A stretch of 6,039 nucleotides of DNA from Pseudobdellovibrionaceae bacterium (GCA_913776405.1 CAJYOV010000004.1:1-6039); one strand, 5' to 3'; shown: positions 1 to 6,039, counted from the first letter of the stretch. Translations and numbers: made by a program. Notes: a model not told the origin generated them from the sequence alone.

Positions 1-750
1 CCCTTGTGTTCGGGCAGCAATCAACCTGGCGCCGAGAGACCATCGACCGAGTTTCACATTCGTCGCAAGCGTTGCGCGATTCAGCTGTGAATCGTTGTTC
101 TCCCTGCGGCCTGCGGCGTTGAGTGAACTCGCTGAGTAACGAAAATTTCCCGGCACCGTCTCGTGGAAAAGGCTCGCTTGAACATGCACGGTTTCACTTT
201 TGTTTTGCCAAGGTGCAATGGCTCCGACACTGCGTGAGCCGAGAAGGCTTGATTCGTCAGCAAGAGTACCTTTAATCGCAACGCGATCGTAATAGCGAAG
301 CCGATGGTCGATTGCGCCCGACATCGCCGATGTTCCGTAAAAAACAGAGGCAGGGCCTTTCAATAAAGACACCTCTGACATCACTTCAGTCGGAATCAGA
401 AGATCGCTTGCGCCGACACCATCGGCCATGTTGAGTGGAGCACCTTCAAAGAGCTTGAGAACACGGTCCGCTTGCGCGGACCCACGAATGGAGATCGTAG
501 GGCTTCCGCCTTCTCGTGACTGAATTCCTGGTACGGAGTTCCACCTGTCGTTCAAAGTCGAACGATCTTGCACCATAACGTCAGGACTCAAAGATTCAGT
601 CGGCCAATAGCCTGAGCGTTCGCTGAAGACCGACGGTGGCGCAGCCTCCACGATTTCAACGGGCTGTGTTTGGATCTGCGCTGTCGCTAGAGAATTAAAA
701 AGCAAAAGCGCTGAAACAGCGGACGTGATCTTAGAGCTTTGAGAGATCAT
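1..750 (-). CDS. TonB-dependent outer-membrane receptor, N-terminal 250 residues (runs off left edge)
   Basis: The frame is open from ATG at 750 to the window edge, giving 250 residues with no stop. A signal peptide is visible (hydrophobic stretch around residues 10-22, cleavage after A-T-A near residue 24). Just behind it is a TonB-box-like segment, VEIVEAA, at residues 31-37. Residues about 50-150 read as a plug domain: V-P-G-I-Q at 73-77, S-I-R-G at 87-90, F-E-G-A-P-L-N at 101-107, and L-L-K-G-P-A-S-V-F-Y-G-T at 129-140. Alternating beta-strand-like sequence from about 155 marks the start of the barrel. The family moves siderophores, cobalamin, sugars or other bulky ligands across the outer membrane using TonB energy; the ligand here cannot be read. 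The usual G-G-(V/A)-I-N end of the plug is replaced by S-G-A-I-D-H-R. The start overlaps the nagZ stop as ATGA and has no clear Shine-Dalgarno, so coupling to nagZ translation is likely. The 3' part lies outside the window. Confidence 0.9.
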   Translation of the reverse strand, partial: MISQSSKITSAVSALLLFNSLATAQIQTQPVEIVEAAPPSVFSERSGYWPTESLSPDVMVQDRSTLNDRWNSVPGIQSREGGSPTISIRGSAQADRVLKLFEGAPLNMADGVGASDLLIPTEVMSEVSLLKGPASVFYGTSAMSGAIDHRLRYYDRVAIKGTLADESSLLGSRSVGAIAPWQNKSETVHVQASLFHETVPGNFRYSASSLNAAGRRENNDSQLNRATLATNVKLGRWSLGARLIAARTQG

Positions 751-1898
751 GTCGCTTGCGCAAGAAGATCGGCTGGCACTTCGCCTGCGACAATCGCTTT
801 TGCCAAACGTAAATGATCGGGATGCGCAATGACTTTGCTCGCTTCTTCCATCGGCAGCGGATCTGGATTTTTCAAACGGTTTGCTTTGAGATCGAGAACA
901 AGTTGTGCATTCTCTTCCACCACCGCTTTCGGTAGCGAACCGTCTTTCACAGCTTTTTCCACAGCGTCGAGTGCGATTCCTGGAGAATCTGGTTCGTTGC
1001 AGTAAAGAAGGATGTTGTTACCTGCTTGAAGAGCGCGTGTCGCGATTGTGCCTTTGTCCCAGTTGTTTTTGAGGGCGCCCATATCGAGATCGTCACTGAT
1101 GACGAGCTGACGATATCTGAGCTGGCCGCGAAGAATGTCTTTGATGAAAATTTCGCTGAGAGAAGCCGGCCAAGTCGGATCGATTTTCGGGAACATGATG
1201 TGCGCAATCATGATGAGATCGAGGCGCGCACGAATGACTTTCTTAAACGGCTCGAGTTCTTCCGCATCAAGCTCGGCGAGCGTTTTTTCTTCGACGGGAA
1301 GGCCGTAGTGACTGTCGACAAGTGTGTGCCCATGGCCGGGGAAGTGCTTCGCGCAGGGGATGATGTCCGATTTGATGTAACCACGGACGAGAGCAGAGCC
1401 AAGTTTTGCGACGATATCGGCTTTCGTCGAAAGAGCGCGGTCGCCGATCACCGTGTTTTGCGGATTGTTGAAGATGTCGATCGAAGGCGCGTAGTCGAGA
1501 TTGATGCCGACCGCTCTTAATTCATCACCCATAGCTTGAGCGAATCGGAAGGCAACCGATGTCGAATCAAGTTTTCCGACGTGAGCAAGTGCGGGCCACT
1601 GAGTGAAGGGTGCCTTCAGTCGGTGAACACGGCCGCCTTCCATATCGATCGAGATAAAAAGAGGTGCCTTGTTCGGCATCCGGTGACGAAGCGCTTGAAT
1701 CTCGGCGCAAAGGTTTCGAACTTGCTCAGGCGATTCAACGTTTCGTTTGAAGAGAATGACGCCGCCGATGTTGTTGTCGACGATGAATTTCGCTTCGTCT
1801 TTCGAAAGAGTCAGCCCTTGAAGCCCGATGATGATTTGTTGTCCGATGGTGTGGCGCATGCCTTTATGGTAGCTGGGCGCTCTTTCGGGTTCAACCAC
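747..1898 (-). CDS. nagZ: Beta-N-acetylhexosaminidase NagZ (glycoside hydrolase family 3)
   Basis: NagZ removes N-acetylglucosamine from the non-reducing end of GlcNAc-anhydroMurNAc(-peptide) in cell-wall recycling. There is no signal peptide, in keeping with a cytoplasmic enzyme. Family 3 landmarks, numbered from the GTG start: I-D-M-E-G-G-R-V at 84-91 (sugar pocket), K-H-F-P-G-H-G at 184-190 followed by D195-S-H197 (the Asp/His acid-base dyad of NagZ enzymes), A-H-I at 232-234, and S-D-D-L-D-M-G-A at 268-275, with D269 the expected nucleophile. At 383 residues it is slightly longer than the roughly 340 of E. coli NagZ. Two starts are possible. GTG at 1898 has GGAG seven bases upstream. ATG at 1859 (residue 14, M-R-H-T-I-G) better matches where family homology begins but has only AAAGG one base away. 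Either start lies inside the end of dppC. The stop overlaps the receptor start. Confidence 0.95.
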   Translation of the reverse strand: MVEPERAPSYHKGMRHTIGQQIIIGLQGLTLSKDEAKFIVDNNIGGVILFKRNVESPEQVRNLCAEIQALRHRMPNKAPLFISIDMEGGRVHRLKAPFTQWPALAHVGKLDSTSVAFRFAQAMGDELRAVGINLDYAPSIDIFNNPQNTVIGDRALSTKADIVAKLGSALVRGYIKSDIIPCAKHFPGHGHTLVDSHYGLPVEEKTLAELDAEELEPFKKVIRARLDLIMIAHIMFPKIDPTWPASLSEIFIKDILRGQLRYRQLVISDDLDMGALKNNWDKGTIATRALQAGNNILLYCNEPDSPGIALDAVEKAVKDGSLPKAVVEENAQLVLDLKANRLKNPDPLPMEEASKVIAHPDHLRLAKAIVAGEVPADLLAQAT

Positions 1899-2674
1899 TC
1901 ACGGACTCCGTCGCCGCAAAGCTGGATCGATAAAACCACAAGCGACAAAGCGATGCCTGGGAAGAGGCTAATGTGGGGTGCCTCAACTAAAAATCGGCGA
2001 CCCTGATTTAAAAGCGAGCCCCACGTTGGCGTTTCAGGCGGGAGACCTAGACCTAAAAAGCTCAGTCCCGATTCGGCGAGGATCACCCCAGCAAGACCAA
2101 AGGTGGACTGAACCGCCAGCAGGCTAAAAAGATTGGGCCAGATATGTCGCACTAAAATTCGAGAGGACGAGGCGCCAGCGGCTTCAGCGCCTTTCACGTA
2201 CTCTCGCTCTTTTAAGTGCAGGACCTCGCCGCGAACGAGCCGCGCATAACTCGCCCAGCCCGTGATGCAAAGGGCGAAGATCAGATTCTGCGCGGAAGGT
2301 CCCATCACGGCAACAAGGGCGAGTGCGAGCAGAAAACCAGGGAACGCCTGAATCATATCGAGGACACGACTCGTAAGTATGTCCCACCAGCCGCCTCTGT
2401 AGGCGCTCCACGATCCGATCAGAAGCCCAATCAGTGTCGAAAGTGCTACCACGGAAAAAGAGATCGTAAGACTCGTGCGTGCGCCGTATAGCACTTGTGA
2501 AAACACGTCGGCGCCATTTTGATCGAGACCGAAAAGCGCGTGAGCAGATGGCGGTTGAAACTTCTTTTCAAGATGAAATCGATTTGGATCTTTCGTTGCG
2601 ATCATGGGCGCTAAAATGGCGGAAGCTAAAATGAATCCTAGAACAGCTACGCCAAAGAGTCTCAGCCGCTTCAT
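1811..2674 (-). CDS. dppC: DppC/OppC-type peptide ABC transporter permease
   Basis: Inner-membrane permease subunit that would pair with the DppB-type protein encoded just before it. With the ATG at 2674 it has 287 residues, close to the family norm. Residues 5-25 form the first membrane helix of the OppC_N region, followed by the periplasmic segment with F-G-L-D-Q-N-G-A-D at 48-56 (F-G-T-D-x-x-G-R-D in the family). The core permease domain holds the EAA coupling loop at about 159-181 (E-A-A-G at 164-167), which contacts the ATPase, and the DppC signature E-S-G-L-S-F-L-G-L-G at 201-210. Family proteins usually stop soon after G-D-G-V-R-E-W-L-N-P (254-263). Here about 23 more residues follow, overprinted on the start of nagZ. 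The start forms an ATGA overlap with the dppB stop. A longer reading up to 2830 is open but its extra 52 residues are Arg/Ser-rich and lie within dppB. Substrate class (di-, oligo- or muropeptide) cannot be decided from sequence. Confidence 0.93.
   Translation of the reverse strand: MKRLRLFGVAVLGFILASAILAPMIATKDPNRFHLEKKFQPPSAHALFGLDQNGADVFSQVLYGARTSLTISFSVVALSTLIGLLIGSWSAYRGGWWDILTSRVLDMIQAFPGFLLALALVAVMGPSAQNLIFALCITGWASYARLVRGEVLHLKEREYVKGAEAAGASSSRILVRHIWPNLFSLLAVQSTFGLAGVILAESGLSFLGLGLPPETPTWGSLLNQGRRFLVEAPHISLFPGIALSLVVLSIQLCGDGVREWLNPKERPATIKACATPSDNKSSSGFKG
1906..1909 (-). promoter_or_regulatory. Shine-Dalgarno GGAG supporting the GTG start of nagZ
   Basis: On the minus strand GGAG lies seven bases before the GTG at 1898, within the coding sequence of dppC. 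It is the best-spaced ribosome site seen at any start of this gene run and is the reason to prefer GTG over the ATG at 1859. It also lets nagZ be initiated by ribosomes still finishing dppC. Confidence 0.5.
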
Positions 2675-3588
2675 CCGACTCTCACTTTTGGATTTGCCCA
2701 TGCGTAGAGAAGTTCGGCTAAGAGATTCACCAAAACATAAATGAGCGCTACGACCAGAACACAACCTTGTACGAGCGGATAATCGCGGCTCTGGATTCCT
2801 TGAAACAGAAGTGTGCCGAGACCTGGCCAATCGAAAATCGTCTCAACGATGACAGTTCCTGTGAGGACTGCGCCGAATTGGAGAGCTGAGACGGTAATGA
2901 TGGGAATGGCTGCGTTCGCGAGCGCATGCCCAAAATAGACTTGGGCTGTCGAGGCTCCCTTAGCTTTTGCGGTACGAACGAAATCTTCTTTCATCACTTC
3001 GAGCATCGAGGCTCGTGTTACTTGAGTGAGAATGGCCATAAGACCAAGCGACAACGTTGTCGCTGGTAAAATCAGATGTTCGATGCCGCCTCGTTCGCTG
3101 ATTGGCAGAAGATCGAGTTTCAACGCGAAGATTGAGACAAGCATCGGACCCAGCCAATAACTTGGGAGCGAGGTCCCTAAGAGCGTGAAAAGCCGTGCGG
3201 CTTGATCAAGCGCACGATCCTTGTTGAGCGCAGCCATCACACCAAACGGAATTCCAAACAAAAGCGCGAGTGCCATCGCTGAGGTAGCGAGCTCAGCTGT
3301 CGCGGGAAAACGTTCTGCGATCTCGGCAGCAACTGGTCGGTGAGTGGTGAATGACGTTCCAAGATCGAAGCGAGCAAGGCCCGACAAAAATTTTGCGAAC
3401 CGAGGAAGTGGTTTCAGATCAAGCCCGAGATCGTGTTTGAGAGCTGCTTTATCGAGCGAACTGGCTTGTTCGCCTAGCATGAGATCAACAGGGTCGCCCG
3501 GTACGAGCGGGAGTAAGAAAAAGACAATGGTGACAACGCCAACAAGCGCCGGAATCGTGGTTAGAATCCGACGCAAGAAAGTGATCAT
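2671..3588 (-). CDS. dppB: DppB/OppB-type peptide ABC transporter permease
   Basis: 305 residues, a normal length for the family. Membrane helix 1 covers about 8-30 and is followed by the typical P-G-D-P at 30-33. Further hydrophobic helices lie near 98-120, 133-155, 172-190, 232-250 and 274-296. The EAA coupling loop is at about 202-230, with T-A-K-A-K-G at 206-211, and the family signature I-F-D-W-P-G-L-G is at 251-258, then R-D-Y-P-L-V-Q-G at 268-275. It would form a heterodimer channel with the following DppC. No ATP-binding (DppD/DppF) or substrate-binding (DppA) gene adjoins it in the window, so these partners must come from elsewhere or from beyond the left edge. Its ATG overlaps the stop of the preceding gene as ATGA, and only a weak purine stretch precedes it, suggesting translational coupling. 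Confidence 0.94.
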   Translation of the reverse strand: MITFLRRILTTIPALVGVVTIVFFLLPLVPGDPVDLMLGEQASSLDKAALKHDLGLDLKPLPRFAKFLSGLARFDLGTSFTTHRPVAAEIAERFPATAELATSAMALALLFGIPFGVMAALNKDRALDQAARLFTLLGTSLPSYWLGPMLVSIFALKLDLLPISERGGIEHLILPATTLSLGLMAILTQVTRASMLEVMKEDFVRTAKAKGASTAQVYFGHALANAAIPIITVSALQFGAVLTGTVIVETIFDWPGLGTLLFQGIQSRDYPLVQGCVLVVALIYVLVNLLAELLYAWANPKVRVG

Positions 3589-4598
3589 GGGTCTTTCGGA
3601 TTTGCCTCAAGCGTTGCGGGAGCGCCGCCTTTGATTTGCAAACCTTTGCCGCCCGGAACGCCTTCGGTTTTGCCTGCTTCGGTTGGCGCTTCGCCTTCGA
3701 GGACCTTTTGTTTGTTTGAAGGTGCAGTTGTTGGTGCTGGTTGTGCCGCAGATGGCTTCGCAACTTCGCTACCGCCAAGGGGTGTGCCGGCTGAGCGTCG
3801 AGCGATGACGTTGTCTTGACCTTTGGGCACAGAGCCGAAGAGTTGGCGCAGCTGATTCTGATTCACGGATTTGCCGCCGGTTGCTTCTTGAATGGTCGCA
3901 ACGAGTTTTGTGGAAATACCTTGTACTGGCGAAAGCGTGTCGATGATTTCACCTTTACCGGTCACGTGGCTTGAGAAGTTTGAATTCTTAAACGTGTTGA
4001 GAACTTTGTAAGCGCTGACACCGTTCACTGATTCCTCAGCTTTGATGAACGCTTCACCGCTGTGGATGGCGCCGTCTTCTTCAGCGATCGCTTGGTAGTT
4101 ATACTTTACGCCGACCTTGAGGCCTTCTTTCGACTGCAGCATCAGGTAACTTAAGAAGCTCGCAAGAAAAGCACCTTTCGGGATTTTCTTTGTGACCGCT
4201 GGACGTTTCTGACTGTTTTCAAGAACAGTCAAAGTCATCGTGTCATTCTTGAAAGTAGCATCGACGATTCGAACACGGCCGCCTGCAAGCTCGGTGTACT
4301 GATAGCTCAGCGGCTTAAGCCCCGCATCCGCTCGAGCTTTCAAACTTTCGATCACATCGTTCGCTGGCGGAGCTGTGCGAAGATAGTAGATCGTCGAAAA
4401 TTCTTTCGACTTTGGGTTGAACTCGAAACGCTGAATCACATAACCGATGTGCGTTTGCTCGAGCATCACTTTCGAGTAGCCCTCGAAGAGAACGTCTGCG
4501 CGAGCGTTCGATGCGAAGGCAAGAACGAGACTCGTGACGAGACTCAAAATGAGACACAAAAACGGAGAGCGGGCTCGAAGGCGAAGTGTCTGGACCAT
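3585..4598 (-). CDS. Secreted periplasmic protein of unknown function, first gene of the transport operon
   Basis: I do not recognise a named family. From the ATG at 4598 it has 337 residues. Residues 1-34 form a classic signal peptide: Arg-rich start, hydrophobic core about 12-29, cleavage after A-R-A before D35. No lipobox cysteine is present. Residues 35 to about 260 alternate short polar and hydrophobic stretches typical of an all-beta fold (for example Y-S-K-V-M-L-E-Q-T-H-I-G-Y at 41-53). Residues about 270-337 are rich in Pro, Ala, Gly, Thr and Lys and look disordered, like a periplasm-spanning or surface tail. It is not a typical solute-binding protein of the DppA class, being too short and lacking recognisable motifs. 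An in-frame ATG at 4634 would add 12 residues before the signal peptide, but it lies upstream of the predicted transcript start. The stop overlaps dppB as ATGA, so it probably works with the permeases. Confidence 0.85.
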   Translation of the reverse strand: MVQTLRLRARSPFLCLILSLVTSLVLAFASNARADVLFEGYSKVMLEQTHIGYVIQRFEFNPKSKEFSTIYYLRTAPPANDVIESLKARADAGLKPLSYQYTELAGGRVRIVDATFKNDTMTLTVLENSQKRPAVTKKIPKGAFLASFLSYLMLQSKEGLKVGVKYNYQAIAEEDGAIHSGEAFIKAEESVNGVSAYKVLNTFKNSNFSSHVTGKGEIIDTLSPVQGISTKLVATIQEATGGKSVNQNQLRQLFGSVPKGQDNVIARRSAGTPLGGSEVAKPSAAQPAPTTAPSNKQKVLEGEAPTEAGKTEGVPGGKGLQIKGGAPATLEANPKDP

Positions 4599-4633
4599 GG
4601 TCAGATTATAACAACCAATATGAGAAGCGTCCA
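4598..4633 (-). promoter_or_regulatory. Sigma-70-type promoter of the five-gene minus-strand operon
   Basis: On the minus strand there is a perfect -10 TATAAT (4610-4605) and a 4-of-6 -35 TGGACG (4633-4628), separated by 17 bp. Six bases lie between the -10 and the ATG at 4598, so the expected +1 is the A of that ATG. No Shine-Dalgarno precedes this ATG, which fits a leaderless transcript. Confidence 0.65.
4607..4612 (+). promoter_or_regulatory. Candidate -10 element for the divergent TadG-like gene
   Basis: TATAAC on the plus strand matches five of six -10 positions and overlaps the minus-strand TATAAT. It would start transcription near 4619, leaving a leader of about 36 bases before the ATG at 4655. 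No acceptable -35 is visible 16-18 bp upstream, so support is weak. The plus gene must start in or near this 56 bp gap unless its promoter lies inside the divergent gene. Confidence 0.25.
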
Positions 4634-4654
4634 CTTATGGTACGCTTGAGACAC

Positions 4655-6039
4655 ATGAGTCGGACCTTAGGTAAACGCATCTTGCGCAGTGAAACGGGAC
4701 AGATGGCTGTCTTCGTCGCACTCATCTTTCAAGTTCTATTCGTCTTCTTCGCGATGGTCATCAACATCGGCCTCGTCGTTCACGACAAAATCAATTTGCA
4801 AACTGCAGTCGACCTCGGCGCCTATTACGGCGCCCAACGCCAAGCCGAGATCCTCAACGAGATCGCCCACATCAACTACCAAATCCGCCAAGACTACAAA
4901 CTCCTCACATGGCGCTACCGCGTGATGGGAACTTTGGGTGGTCGCGGTGCTGGCGGAAACGATTCGCCGGCGCTGTCAGATCTGAACGTCGCGTACACTG
5001 ATGATGTATGGCATCCGAACGAGATTCCATCGGTGTGCGCAGCGAATTACAACTGGCACGAGTTCGTTAAAAATTCGACTCTTCTCGAGAACTACTGTTA
5101 TCAGACTTACAATGTAAGTCTCCCAACTACGCCGATCTTAACAGTGGTCGCTCCATTTATCCCTGGCATCGCTGCTGCACGCGCCTCTTCCATCCTTGCG
5201 AGACAAAACCAAATCAACAGTTGTCAGGCAGCCGCAGGGGTAAACTGGTTATTGGCTGTTCAAATGCTGTATTCGTACAAAATGACGCTCGCGGGGCGAA
5301 AGGCGATGATCTATGAGCTGCGCAAAAAACTTGTTGCGCAACAGATGCTCGATCAAAACCTTCAACCTGTCGCGCAAGGCGTGCTAGCGACAATCCGAAA
5401 CAATTTGACAGCGTCGAACGCGTCAACTTTTTCTGAGAGCGATTTCCAGGTGTATAATGGATTTAGCCACGAGAATTGTGCGGGTCCAAATAACGATGGC
5501 GAGCCAGTTCTACCAGAAATCTACACTTCGATTTCCCTACCATTTACTAATTCAGAGAGTGGTCAGGTGTGCCGACCTTTTCAGTCATTAGTCATACAGA
5601 CAGAAAAGCTCCCGCCTGCAGCGAATCTTGAATCGTTAGATCCCTCGAAGTTTTTGCGACAAATCGCGGCCGAAATGCCGACGACAACAGCAGAGACTAG
5701 ATTGCTGCGTTCTTCTCTGGGCTTTGAAAAAAATCCGTGGTGCATGGGATATGTCGGTGTCAAAGCGAAAACGAATCCAAGGAAGCCGTTTGCGCCTTTC
5801 GGTCGCGCAGTCGTGATGGAGGCTCGCGCGTTCGCGCAACCGTTCGGAGGTCGAGTCGGCCCGTGGTACACGAAACAATGGATGCCTGGCGATCCGAATT
5901 CCTCTGGCTCTAGCCGAACGGATCCATTAACAACAGCTCGAACGATCAACGACGCGTTCGTCGGTGCGGTCGACGGCGTGCGCCCTTACATTCCGAATTA
6001 TTCTCGTTATCCCGGCGACACTAAGGGAATGTCTTCTGC
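4655..6039 (+). CDS. TadE/TadG-like membrane-anchored pilus-assembly protein, N-terminal 461 residues (runs off right edge)
   Basis: The frame is open from ATG at 4655 to the window end: 461 codons and two extra bases, with no stop. The first 16 residues are basic and end in S-E-T-G-Q, then one membrane helix follows at about 17-42. Directly after it, N-L-Q-T-A-V-D-L-G-A-Y-Y-G-A-Q (47-61) matches the L-Q-x-A-x-D-x-A-A-x-A-G-A pattern of Tad-type pilus proteins (TadE/TadG-like). There is no Glu five residues after G15, so prepilin-peptidase cleavage is not expected and the helix probably stays as an anchor, with the large C-terminal part in the periplasm. That part holds six cysteines (128, 148, 190, 275, 306, 363) that could form disulfides. 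Family roles are in Flp/Tad pilus assembly or adhesion; the exact role here is unknown. An in-frame ATG at 4637 (adding M-V-R-L-R-H) has GAGAAG nine bases upstream, whereas 4655 has only GAG four bases away, so the start is unsettled. Confidence 0.8.
   Translation, partial: MSRTLGKRILRSETGQMAVFVALIFQVLFVFFAMVINIGLVVHDKINLQTAVDLGAYYGAQRQAEILNEIAHINYQIRQDYKLLTWRYRVMGTLGGRGAGGNDSPALSDLNVAYTDDVWHPNEIPSVCAANYNWHEFVKNSTLLENYCYQTYNVSLPTTPILTVVAPFIPGIAAARASSILARQNQINSCQAAAGVNWLLAVQMLYSYKMTLAGRKAMIYELRKKLVAQQMLDQNLQPVAQGVLATIRNNLTASNASTFSESDFQVYNGFSHENCAGPNNDGEPVLPEIYTSISLPFTNSESGQVCRPFQSLVIQTEKLPPAANLESLDPSKFLRQIAAEMPTTTAETRLLRSSLGFEKNPWCMGYVGVKAKTNPRKPFAPFGRAVVMEARAFAQPFGGRVGPWYTKQWMPGDPNSSGSSRTDPLTTARTINDAFVGAVDGVRPYIPNYSRYPGDTKGMSS

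Noticed and set aside
754..765. Short palindrome around TTGCGCAA near the nagZ end, considered as a terminator or operator
   Set aside because: It lies inside the nagZ coding sequence, has no following T-run and is too short to stand out from chance.
1026..2006. Two plus-strand open frames (164 and 156 codons) opposite nagZ and the end of dppC
   Set aside because: They are antisense to strongly supported coding sequence, show no family motifs and are rich in Arg/Asp/Val as expected for a mirrored frame.
2675..2830. N-terminal extension of dppC by 52 residues
   Set aside because: The extra residues are low-complexity Arg/Ser, overlap dppB entirely, and the family's first membrane helix begins right after the ATG at 2674, which forms a neat ATGA junction.
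4599..4634. Upstream start of the secreted protein at 4634
   Set aside because: It would place extra residues before a complete signal peptide and lies upstream of the predicted transcript start.
4689..4925. Ser/Thr-rich plus-strand open frame of 78 codons
   Set aside because: It is the shifted frame of the C-ending codon run in the TadG-like gene; its Ser/Thr/Lys-rich repeat look comes from that codon bias.
5581..5949. Minus-strand open frame of 122 codons at the right end
   Set aside because: It is antisense to the TadG-like frame, which stays open for 461 codons and carries a recognisable N-terminal signature; the minus frame shows none.

Overview
The window looks like chromosomal DNA of a Gram-negative bacterium. 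It encodes an outer-membrane TonB-dependent receptor, a cytoplasmic NagZ-type enzyme of cell-wall recycling, inner-membrane ABC permeases, a secreted periplasmic protein and a TadG-like pilus-associated protein. Composition is balanced, near 50% G+C by eye. The gene mix (Dpp-type permeases, NagZ, a Tad-like protein with an E-T-G-Q motif) would fit a Bdellovibrio-like or deltaproteobacterial genome, but nothing here fixes the taxon.

Minus strand, positions 4598 down to 1: five tightly packed genes read in one direction. In transcription order they are a secreted protein of unknown function (4598-3585), a DppB-type permease (3588-2671), a DppC-type permease (2674-1811), NagZ (1898-747) and a TonB-dependent receptor that runs off the left edge (750-1). 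Three of the four junctions are ATGA stop/start overlaps. The fourth, dppC/nagZ, is a long overlap of up to 88 bp in different frames. This is a strong sign of one co-transcribed, translationally coupled unit. A good promoter (TGGACG, 17 bp, TATAAT) sits just upstream of the first gene and would place the transcript start on its ATG, which suggests a leaderless mRNA.

Plus strand, 4655 to the right edge: a divergent gene, open at the end of the window, encodes a membrane-anchored protein of at least 461 residues with the N-terminal signature of the TadE/TadG-like pilus-assembly family. It has no closed reading frame inside the window. The only intergenic stretch is the 56 bp between the divergent starts.

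Putting the genes together (inference): receptor, inner-membrane peptide permease and NagZ form an outer membrane to inner membrane to cytoplasm route that could take up and break down cell-wall fragments or peptides. The ATPases and the solute-binding protein that a Dpp transporter needs are not in the window. No tRNA, rRNA, CRISPR array, insertion sequence or obvious repeat was seen.
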